DNA of 14,020 nucleotides from Flavobacterium sp. UBA807 (lineage in GTDB: Bacteria; Bacteroidota; Bacteroidia; Flavobacteriales; Flavobacteriaceae), in contig DBIH01000203.1 of the NCBI GenBank assembly GCA_002296885.1, positions 1 to 14,020 of the forward strand, written 5' to 3'. A program made the position numbers and the translations under genes. The notes beneath the pieces are model-generated. The model was not told the origin of the DNA, did not search any database, and was given only the letters and a program-made list of their open reading frames with translations. Below, in pieces: positions 7,853 through 14,020 of the stretch (positions within the stretch are counted from its first letter, which is position 1; each line of letters starts with the position of its first letter).

Positions 7853-9252
7853 TACTCTTTACAAATTTCATTTATGGCATTCCAAATCCTTTCGGACGCC
7901 ATTTGAGGAGGATGCTGATTAATCTTTTCAAACCATTTTTGAGCACTTTCTACTACTTTAACAGAATCCTTGTCGAGCATTTTTTCAATTATGTGTTGCA
8001 TCTCATTTGGGTTGTTTATCCAAAAAACTGCATCTTTTGATGGCATTGATCTAAAATGAACAAAGTTGTATATTTTTTTAACTGACCAATTAGGAAATTC
8101 AATATTTGGAATATCATAATTAATAAAGCCACAAGGTTTGTTAAAAGCAGCATAATCAAAAACCATTGATGAACCCAAATTTATGACTAATTCTGAATAA
8201 AAAATAGTATTCATCTGCAAAGTCAAATCTTCCTTAGTTGGTAGAATTGTTTGCCAGCCCTCGCCAATTTTCTTCCATTTAGGCTCGATACTTGTTATGA
8301 TATTTTTATACCTTTCAAGTACTATATCAAATCGATCAGAAAAATCGACAGGGCATCTTCTGAAAATAATTCCCAAATTATTTCCTTTTACGTTTAATTT
8401 AGTTATTGCTTTGGCTAAATCCTCTAAATATACAGGGTCATTTGGCGAAGTAGTAATGTCATCACCCGAATAGCATATATATTTTTTATCGGCATCTAAT
8501 TTATATTCCTTATAGAAAGTCTCTCTTGACACAATAATATCCTCTTTAAAATGAGTCTCAAACTGTGGTGTTCCAGTGATAATTATTTGGTTATCATTTA
8601 TGTATGGATAGTAATATTGAAGCTCTGTTTTCATATGTTCGCTCCAGACAAAATAAAAATCGGTTTCCAAAATTTTTGTCCCCTTGGGTAAATTATCCCA
8701 AGAGAAAATAAATGTAGCTGTAGGAATTCCTAAATCCTGTGCCGCTAAAATTGGAGCGACAGCAAGCATAATTCTTTGATTTGTACAAAAAACCATTGCT
8801 GGCTTTTCATTTTCAAATATTTCTAAACTGTCAAAATATAGTTTTGTTTTTCGTTCCTTTTCTGAAATTGTTTTCCTGATTCTTTTTAATCCTTTTGCTG
8901 AATTATTAAAGGCAATTATAGATTTTATTGCGATTGTTTTGAAGGATGTTTTTAAATCTTTAAAAGAAAATGGAAATCGATAAGAATCATAAACTTTATC
9001 TCCCGATTTTTTTATGTTTTGCGATAATTCGATATGTGTTTGTGCAACTTTTAAAAGAGCCGTTATAGGATGTGGCTTAGCCGATTTAACTTTAATCTCA
9101 TTAATACCTAACTCGGCTAAATTAAACGGTGTATTGTTTAAAAAAGTAATTTCAAATCCTTTTTCAAGTCCAAGATTATGAAAGTTTGTAAAGGCAAAAT
9201 TCCTTAAACCAACACCATCAGGTAGTAATATGAAAATCTTTTTTTTGTGCAT
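7852..9252 (-). CDS. GT-B-like surface-carbohydrate biosynthesis protein (CDP-glycerol glycerophosphotransferase/UDP-glycosyltransferase-like)
   Basis: This 466-residue protein shows no obvious classical GT4 signature. It does have features seen in CDP-glycerol glycerophosphotransferase-like and surface-carbohydrate proteins of the GT-B fold. These are IFILLPDGVGLRNF at the start (6-19), FIFSWDNLPKGTKI (181-194), FYFVWSEHMKTEL (199-211), TGTPQFE (226-232), YSGDDITTSPND (261-272), and a C-terminal donor-site-like segment VINLGSSMVFDYAAF (356-370). The SWDN and GxPQFE elements are the most characteristic. It probably transfers a sugar or polyol phosphate to the growing glycan in the cytoplasm. 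It is 3 bases downstream of the FkbM gene and overlaps the acetyltransferase start by 1 base. The exact donor cannot be named. The 'glycosyltransferase-like' call is firmer than the glycerophosphotransferase alternative. Confidence 0.7.
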   Translation of the reverse strand: MHKKKIFILLPDGVGLRNFAFTNFHNLGLEKGFEITFLNNTPFNLAELGINEIKVKSAKPHPITALLKVAQTHIELSQNIKKSGDKVYDSYRFPFSFKDLKTSFKTIAIKSIIAFNNSAKGLKRIRKTISEKERKTKLYFDSLEIFENEKPAMVFCTNQRIMLAVAPILAAQDLGIPTATFIFSWDNLPKGTKILETDFYFVWSEHMKTELQYYYPYINDNQIIITGTPQFETHFKEDIIVSRETFYKEYKLDADKKYICYSGDDITTSPNDPVYLEDLAKAITKLNVKGNNLGIIFRRCPVDFSDRFDIVLERYKNIITSIEPKWKKIGEGWQTILPTKEDLTLQMNTIFYSELVINLGSSMVFDYAAFNKPCGFINYDIPNIEFPNWSVKKIYNFVHFRSMPSKDAVFWINNPNEMQHIIEKMLDKDSVKVVESAQKWFEKINQHPPQMASERIWNAINEICKE

Positions 9253-9255
9253 TAT

Positions 9256-10119
9256 TTATAAAAAGTTTTGATTGATGCCAATTGTCAATTCACCTGAATT
9301 GAAAAATTTGAAATTATAATTAGTCAATATATCATTGATATCACTTCTGCAATCAAACTCATCATGAATTTCAATAGCAATGCATTTTGTTTTTGCTAAG
9401 AATGAAACATCTGTATCAATCCCAGTAAAAACTTCTTTTTCAGAACCCTCAATGTCAATTTTGAGGATATCAATTTTTTCAAGTTTATGCTCCTTCATCA
9501 GATAAGGAATTGAAAAAGCTTTTAAATCTCCAGATTCTTTAGTTTCTTCGACACGAATCGACCAGTCTTTCTTGTCTCTAAAATCATTGACTAATTTTAG
9601 ATTGGCATTTTTACTCCAAAGTCCGCCTTTAATTTTTACAACATTTTTAATACTGTTTGCTTTCAGATTATACTCCACACTTTCAAAATTAGAAGTGTCT
9701 GGTTCAATGGTAATAAAATTTGAGTTTGGAAAATGCCTTGATAAATAAACCGACGTCAGACCAATATTGCTCCCCGCATCAATGATATTAAGACATTGAT
9801 CATTTGGAAAATGCTCCTGAAAAGTTTCTACAAGTGGCTGATATTCCTTGTATTGGTAAATCTGGGAAAAAACATTCAAATCACTTGACGGACGTTTTCT
9901 AAGTTTGATTACAGCTTTAAAATCGGGGTAATTTGAAACAAAATCTTTACTACTTTCTTTTTTTAAAGTCCCATTAAAAGTTATAAGATGAAAATAATAT
10001 TCATTGATTTGCCTTTCCTTTTCATTAGTCTTTAAATGCAAAATCCGTTTTAAAAGGTACTTTAAAACTAAAATTTGATTAGAGAAATTTAATCTATGTA
10101 AATGTAATAGCTTTCGCAT
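9256..10119 (-). CDS. FkbM-family methyltransferase
   Basis: This 287-residue protein has the FkbM methyltransferase hallmarks: the SAM motif IIDAGSNIGLTSVYL (112-126), FITIEPDTSNF (135-145), and the signature DILKIDIEGSEKEVF (217-231), with ECIAIEIHDE-like strand IAIEIHDEF (248-256) beyond it. The N-terminal 100 residues are basic and lack a known domain. FkbM-type enzymes O-methylate sugars and polyketides, and here a glycan residue is the likely substrate. The initiating Met (MRKLLHLHRLN) gives the family's common length. The gap from neuC is 15 bases. It is one of three methyltransferases in this locus, so at least one sugar in the product is probably methylated. The specific position is unknown. 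Confidence 0.88.
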   Translation of the reverse strand: MRKLLHLHRLNFSNQILVLKYLLKRILHLKTNEKERQINEYYFHLITFNGTLKKESSKDFVSNYPDFKAVIKLRKRPSSDLNVFSQIYQYKEYQPLVETFQEHFPNDQCLNIIDAGSNIGLTSVYLSRHFPNSNFITIEPDTSNFESVEYNLKANSIKNVVKIKGGLWSKNANLKLVNDFRDKKDWSIRVEETKESGDLKAFSIPYLMKEHKLEKIDILKIDIEGSEKEVFTGIDTDVSFLAKTKCIAIEIHDEFDCRSDINDILTNYNFKFFNSGELTIGINQNFL

Positions 10120-10134
10120 TAGTTAAATAATGTC

Positions 10135-11262
10135 CTAAAAATTTATATTCTTGAATTCCTTCTGATGATTAATTTCCCAGATTTGTTCTGAAAACAAAGA
10201 ATTTAAAAACAATTTGGCACTTTCGCCTTTTCCAAAATCATTGACTACCTGAAACGTTTTATGACTATTAACAGATTCTAATGCTTTTAAGATATTTTCT
10301 TTTTGATAATCAACATTTATGATATCAGCATTTAGAGTACGATTCTGCTGACGTGTTCCAATATTGATGGTTGGAATGCCATAATATGGTGCCTCTCGAA
10401 TCCCCGCACTGCTATTACCGATAATAAACTTGGCATTTTTGAGTAAAACTAAAAAATATTCAAACCGAAGCGATGGAAATATCCTGAACCTTGAGTTGTC
10501 TTTAATCTTTTGATACGCATCAATTATGTATTTGCTTCCTAAATCATTGTTAGGATAAATGACCACAAAATTTCCATTAGTTTTCAATAAACTCTCGACA
10601 AAATCTTCAGCATATTGATGCATTTGTTCCGCTTCGGTTGTTACCGGATGAAACATTACGATAGCATATTCATCAAAATCAATCTCATAATATTGTTTGA
10701 CATTTTCAATCGTTGGCAGATTATTTGAGAACATAATATCGATATCGGGCGAACCAATAGTAAAAATTGAAGATTGCATTTCCCCCATTTGGAGTAATCT
10801 TTTTGCGGCTTCATCGTTGGAAACAAAGTGAATATGGCTCAGTTTGGTAACACTATGACGAATCAACTCATCAACAGTTCCCGATAATTCCCCGCCTTCA
10901 ATATGCGCTACCAGGATATTATTAAGCGAACCTACAATAGCCCCTGCCAAAGTTTCTACCCTATCCCCATGAATAACAATCAAATCGGGTTGAACGATTT
11001 TACAATAAGCCGAGAAACCTTCAATCGTTTTAGCCAAAGTCAAATCCATTGTGGTTTCGTCTGTATGGTTTTCAAAAGCATAAACGTTTTTAAAATTACA
11101 TCGTTCAATTTCGATAAGTGTATATCCGTATTCCTTTTGCAAATGCATTCCGGTAACAAAAACAAAAACTTCAAATTCCTGATTATTTTCGAGAATGGAA
11201 ATCAATGATTTAATCTTGCCAAAATCGGCACGGGTTCCGGTTAGGAAAAGGATTTTCTTCAT
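10135..11262 (-). CDS. neuC: NeuC-type hydrolysing UDP-HexNAc 2-epimerase
   Basis: This 375-residue protein matches the NeuC/LegG branch of UDP-sugar 2-epimerases, which release ManNAc-type sugars (hydrolysis with UDP loss) to feed nonulosonic-acid synthesis. It starts KKILFLTGTRADFGK (2-16), with IHGDR (97-101), HIEGGELSGTVDELIRH (120-136) and GNSSAGIREAP (282-292). The GGELSG-DE..RH form separates it from non-hydrolysing WecB, which has an EAG-LRS form at this place. Substrate may be UDP-GlcNAc (giving ManNAc) or the bacillosamine derivative (legionaminate route). The sequence alone does not decide this, and no LegB/LegC dehydratase or aminotransferase is visible. It lies in the same operon as neuB, separated from it by one glycosyltransferase gene. 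Confidence 0.9.
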   Translation of the reverse strand: MKKILFLTGTRADFGKIKSLISILENNQEFEVFVFVTGMHLQKEYGYTLIEIERCNFKNVYAFENHTDETTMDLTLAKTIEGFSAYCKIVQPDLIVIHGDRVETLAGAIVGSLNNILVAHIEGGELSGTVDELIRHSVTKLSHIHFVSNDEAAKRLLQMGEMQSSIFTIGSPDIDIMFSNNLPTIENVKQYYEIDFDEYAIVMFHPVTTEAEQMHQYAEDFVESLLKTNGNFVVIYPNNDLGSKYIIDAYQKIKDNSRFRIFPSLRFEYFLVLLKNAKFIIGNSSAGIREAPYYGIPTINIGTRQQNRTLNADIINVDYQKENILKALESVNSHKTFQVVNDFGKGESAKLFLNSLFSEQIWEINHQKEFKNINF

Positions 11263-11299
11263 TTATATATGATTAATAAATAATTTGCAGACTGCTATT
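11263..11299. other. Longest intergenic gap (37 bases)
   Basis: This 37-base spacer between the GT-A glycosyltransferase gene and neuC is the largest gap in the window. It is A/T-rich on the strand of transcription, ending TTAATCATATATAA just before the neuC ATG. I see no clear Shine-Dalgarno sequence, promoter or hairpin. All other junctions are shorter. Confidence 0.6.
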
Positions 11300-12286
11300 C
11301 TATTTGAATTTATAGATTAATTTAAATAGTTTTTTTACAATTCTTTTTTTCAACCTGAAGCTATAAGTCATTTCATCATTATTAGTATTAACTGTAAAAT
11401 TTTGTTCCTTTTCTGTTGGTTTAGGCTGTAAAAGATTATTATTCTGAACATCAGTCATCCAGCTTTCTACTTTGTTTCCCATATGGAAAGCAAAATTATG
11501 ATAAGTTGATAATCGCATTCCTCCTGAGACATCAATTGGTAAATCTAAGTATTTGTATTCGGAATTATTGCCAACCAAAATAAGCGATGGTTGCGTTGGA
11601 ACAGTCGTGAATAGCAAGTCTCTTTTTATCGTTAAGATTTGATGAGAACTTCCCATGATTGCCTTTTGTCCTTTATACTCAATAACTGGCCATTTCAACT
11701 TTGAGTCCTCTTCTTTATGCCAATTAATGCTCAGCAAAAATCTATTATAGGAATCAAAATTCTCTTCGATGGGTTCATATCTGAAATTTACTTTTTTGAG
11801 TAAAATCTTTTCCATTGTTGAGAATGTTGCATATCTGTGTGATGCTCTTACCGAAATAGGCGAAACCGAACCAACATTTGGAATCGTATTAAATAACTTT
11901 TCTACATTTTCCTGCCAACCTTTTACAAATAAAATATCAATATCCGCCATGGTGATGAATTCTTCTCTTGCTGTTCGGGCTGCACCAATCAGTGCATCCA
12001 TTTTTCCGATATTTTCTTTGTGATGAATGACGCAGTTTATTATACCATCGTCATACAATTGATTCAGATAATCGGTAACCATTTTACAGCTTCCATTATT
12101 GACAAGTGTAATTTCGCAATGGCTATTTTTGGTCGCAAAAGCCGAATTCACTGAGAGCTTCAGTACATCAAAAATATCGGCATAATATCCCTCAAGCTTT
12201 GGAATAAAAACACATATCACCACGCGGTGATTGGTTTTTAAATCGATTTTCTTTTCCTGCTTCTGAGGATTCATCCCAACTCTCAT
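11300..12286 (-). CDS. GT-A fold (GT2-like) glycosyltransferase with basic C-terminal tail
   Basis: This 328-residue protein has an N-terminal GT-A domain: VVICVFIP (22-29), ITLVNNGS (59-66, the typical nucleotide-binding second strand), HHKENIGKMDALI (88-100), and MADIDILFV (113-121), where Asp115-Ile-Asp117 stands in the DxD metal-binding position. The middle (about 140-270) shows no sharper motif. The last 21 residues (308-328) are rich in Arg/Lys and aromatic or aliphatic residues (RLKKRIVKKLFKLIYKFK) and could form a membrane-binding amphipathic helix. The start at 12286 is 6 bases past the neuB stop; Met5 (position 12274) is an alternative start. Located between neuB and neuC, it may transfer the nonulosonic acid or a neighbouring sugar. 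This is inference, and it lacks the features of a typical sialyltransferase. Confidence 0.8.
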   Translation of the reverse strand: MRVGMNPQKQEKKIDLKTNHRVVICVFIPKLEGYYADIFDVLKLSVNSAFATKNSHCEITLVNNGSCKMVTDYLNQLYDDGIINCVIHHKENIGKMDALIGAARTAREEFITMADIDILFVKGWQENVEKLFNTIPNVGSVSPISVRASHRYATFSTMEKILLKKVNFRYEPIEENFDSYNRFLLSINWHKEEDSKLKWPVIEYKGQKAIMGSSHQILTIKRDLLFTTVPTQPSLILVGNNSEYKYLDLPIDVSGGMRLSTYHNFAFHMGNKVESWMTDVQNNNLLQPKPTEKEQNFTVNTNNDEMTYSFRLKKRIVKKLFKLIYKFK

Positions 12287-12292
12287 ATCTTC

Positions 12293-13336
12293 TTACTTAA
12301 AATCACTGAAGTCTAATTGTTCATCATTTTCAATATCACGAATCGCTGTTTTTCCAAGAACATCATTAAAATGTTCAGCCAGAATCTTCCCGGTTCCCGG
12401 GCGTTTTACCCAGATGTTTTCTTTTGTCAACACATCACCTTTTTTAATTTTGGCAATCGAACAAACGGTTGCAAAAGCGAAATCGATGGTAACCTGTTCT
12501 TCTTTTGCAGGTTCTTTTCTTCCGCCACGCATTTGCCACATTTCATTGGAAGAAATTATCAATTCCGCACAGGCTTTCTCATCCATAGAACACACAATAT
12601 CCGGGCCCGTTCGCTGCATATGATCGGTAAAATGGCGCTCCAAAATACTGCCGCCAAGTGCAACGGCACCAAGACAGGCATTGTTATTCAACGTATGGTC
12701 AGACAAGCCAAAAACCTTATCAGGAAAAGCTTCATGCAATTGCGTCATCGCACCAAAACGCACCAAATGAATTGGTGTTGGATACAAATTTGTCGTATGC
12801 AATAATGCCACCGGAATTTTGTGTTTATCAAAAATGGCAACGGCTTTCTGAACGCTTTCGATGGTGTTCATTCCCGTGCTTAAGATTACAGGTTTCCCAA
12901 AACTGCAAATGTGTTCGAGCAAAGGATAATTGTTACATTCACCTGAACCAATCTTGTAAGCCGGAATATCAAATTTTCTTAATCTTTCAGCAGCTGCCCG
13001 TGAGAAAGGTGTTGATATGAAAATCATTCCTTTGCTTTCTACATAATTCTTAAGTTCGAGTTCGTCAGCTTCATTCAAAGAACAACGCTCCATGATTTCA
13101 TAAATGGAAACATCGGCATTTCCGGGAATCACCTTTTTGGCTGCACCGCTCATTTCATCTGAAACAATATGCGTTTGATGTTTTACAACCTCAACTCCGG
13201 CACGAAATGCAGCGTCAACCATTTCTTTGGCAACCGCAAGCGAACCTTCGTGATTGATGCCGATTTCGGCAATAACCAACGGCGGATAATCTAATCCAAT
13301 TTTTCGATTTGCTATCTGGATAAAAGGATTGCTCAT
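12293..13336 (-). CDS. neuB: NeuB-type nonulosonic acid (N-acetylneuraminate/legionaminate) synthase
   Basis: This 347-residue protein is the condensing enzyme that joins phosphoenolpyruvate with a ManNAc-type sugar. A TIM barrel (about 18-270) shows [11 protein letters not shown] (21-31), VKHQTH (51-56), KIGSGECNN (128-136), ILSTGMNT (151-158), [11 protein letters not shown] (178-188), GLSDHT (210-215) and [20 protein letters not shown] (233-252). His214 and His235 lie where the NeuB metal-binding histidines are expected. A C-terminal SAF (antifreeze-like) domain covers about 285-347, with KRPGTG (311-316) holding the Arg that reaches the partner subunit's active site in the family. Length and layout are normal and complete. 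It begins immediately after the upstream stop (TAAATG). Whether the product is neuraminic, legionaminic or another acid is not settled; a neuC-like gene lies downstream. Confidence 0.93.
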   Translation of the reverse strand: MSNPFIQIANRKIGLDYPPLVIAEIGINHEGSLAVAKEMVDAAFRAGVEVVKHQTHIVSDEMSGAAKKVIPGNADVSIYEIMERCSLNEADELELKNYVESKGMIFISTPFSRAAAERLRKFDIPAYKIGSGECNNYPLLEHICSFGKPVILSTGMNTIESVQKAVAIFDKHKIPVALLHTTNLYPTPIHLVRFGAMTQLHEAFPDKVFGLSDHTLNNNACLGAVALGGSILERHFTDHMQRTGPDIVCSMDEKACAELIISSNEMWQMRGGRKEPAKEEQVTIDFAFATVCSIAKIKKGDVLTKENIWVKRPGTGKILAEHFNDVLGKTAIRDIENDEQLDFSDFK

Positions 13337-14020
13337 TTACTTTTTCTTTTTTGAATATTCATAAACCTGGTTCTTGGCAAACTTTTTTGTTGTAATGCGA
13401 TTGTAAACCAGCAACGTATCATCTTCAACAAATTTCGGATTGCTGAAACTTTTTGCTGCATTAAAATGATTGTATTTAATCAGCGACATATCAGATATTG
13501 TGTTGAATAAATTGTCATTTGTTGTCAGCTTATTTATATTGTTCTTCAGACCTTCAATCTGCCCTGCATTTTCTTTTCCGTATTTATCGGTAAACATCAC
13601 AAACATTGGCGTATTTATTTCGCCAAGATATACTTCTTCGGAACCATATCCAAATCTGTTTTTGGAAGAATCATCATCATATAATAAAGTTCCGTGATCG
13701 GCAGTGAAATATAATAACGAAGACTTATTCGTTTTCTTAATTTCGTCAAAAAGTTTTGAGATTATAAAGTCATGATACAAAATTAGGTTATCATAGTAAT
13801 CGAGTTCCTTTTCTTCGGTTGCATTTAAATTCTGAAGTTGTTTGTAGTGCAATGTTTTAAAACTTTCAGGGATTTTTCCATGACCTCCTAACAGATTTAT
13901 GACAATTAATTTCTTGCTGTTATTACGATCATTTATAATCTTATTTGCCTGATTAATGACGATATCATCAACAGTATTATCATTAATATTGTTGATTAAA
14001 GTATCTGGTTCATTTTCATT
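13337..14020 (-). CDS. Partial sulfatase-fold phosphoethanolamine transferase-like protein (C-terminal part)
   Basis: The visible 227 residues run into the right edge, so the N-terminus (with any membrane helices) is missing. An internal TTG at 13852 is a leucine codon, not the true start; the frame is open upstream to the edge. Visible motifs are LIVINLLGGHGKIP (38-51, the counterpart of the GSHGPY segment in EptA), YDNLILYHDFIISKLFDEI (76-94), and LYFTADHGTLLYDD (103-116), where Asp108-His109 match sulfatase-fold metal ligands. A GYGSEEVYL-EINTPMFVMF stretch (129-148) corresponds to the end of the catalytic core. The family transfers phosphoethanolamine or a similar group from phospholipid to a sugar on the periplasmic side. 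Some canonical residues differ: DHGT where most have DHGE, and GYGS where many have GHGS. Activity is therefore uncertain. Confidence 0.7.
   Translation of the reverse strand, partial: NENEPDTLINNINDNTVDDIVINQANKIINDRNNSKKLIVINLLGGHGKIPESFKTLHYKQLQNLNATEEKELDYYDNLILYHDFIISKLFDEIKKTNKSSLLYFTADHGTLLYDDDSSKNRFGYGSEEVYLGEINTPMFVMFTDKYGKENAGQIEGLKNNINKLTTNDNLFNTISDMSLIKYNHFNAAKSFSNPKFVEDDTLLVYNRITTKKFAKNQVYEYSKKKK

Noticed and set aside
10135..11262. Non-hydrolysing UDP-GlcNAc 2-epimerase (WecB)
   Set aside because: The HIEGGELSG-DE..RH form is that of hydrolysing NeuC-type enzymes rather than the HvEAGLRS form of WecB, and neuB is in the same operon.
13850..13852. TTG start for the sulfatase-like gene at 13852
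   Set aside because: The frame continues upstream to the window edge with family-like residues (INLLGGHG), so this is an internal leucine codon and the gene is 5'-truncated by the window.

Overview
This AT-rich window looks like a piece of a Bacteroidota chromosome, most likely from the Flavobacteriia. The reasons are the low G+C, the A/T-rich start regions that mostly lack a clear Shine-Dalgarno sequence, and the protein families present. This assignment is by impression, since no rRNA or housekeeping marker is visible. It is a surface-glycan biosynthesis locus (O-antigen, capsule or glycoprotein glycan). All 13 genes lie on the minus strand, so transcription runs from high to low coordinates. 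Neighbouring genes overlap by 1-8 bases or are separated by 0-37 bases, so the window reads as the interior of one long operon that is open at both ends. No promoter, terminator, RNA gene, insertion sequence or CRISPR array was seen, and no stretch over about 40 bases lacks a gene.

Layout in order of transcription. (1) The C-terminal part of a sulfatase-fold phosphoethanolamine-transferase-like protein, cut by the right edge. (2) NeuB, a nonulosonic (sialic-acid-like) acid synthase. (3) A GT-A type glycosyltransferase with a very basic tail. (4) NeuC, the hydrolysing UDP-HexNAc 2-epimerase. (5) An FkbM-family methyltransferase. (6) A GT-B-like protein of the CDP-glycerol glycerophosphotransferase/surface-carbohydrate type. 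(7) A serine-acetyltransferase-like hexapeptide O-acetyltransferase. (8) A class I methyltransferase. (9) A GT4 glycosyltransferase. (10) A GT39-like polytopic membrane protein. (11) A GT2 of the dolichyl-phosphate-sugar-synthase type with membrane helices. (12) A 662-residue fusion of a class II glutamine amidotransferase with a WbpG/PseA-type N-acetyl-sugar amidotransferase. (13) A second class I methyltransferase, overlapping gene 12 by 8 bases. (14, partial) The N-terminus of a membrane protein that may be a Wzx-type flippase, cut by the left edge.

How they may work together (inference): NeuC and NeuB make a nine-carbon nonulosonic acid, of neuraminic or legionaminic type. The fused amidotransferase converts an N-acetyl group on a sugar to an acetamidino group, making its own ammonia from glutamine. 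The glycosyltransferases assemble a repeat unit, which is methylated (up to three enzymes) and O-acetylated, then exported. No CMP-nonulosonate synthetase (NeuA), Wzy or sugar-nucleotide dehydratase/aminotransferase is in the window, so the pathway must be completed elsewhere. The most novel element is the glutaminase-amidotransferase fusion. In the well-known versions of this pathway the ammonia comes from separate HisH/HisF-like proteins. The overlapping methyltransferase suggests that the amidine, or a neighbouring group, may be N-methylated.
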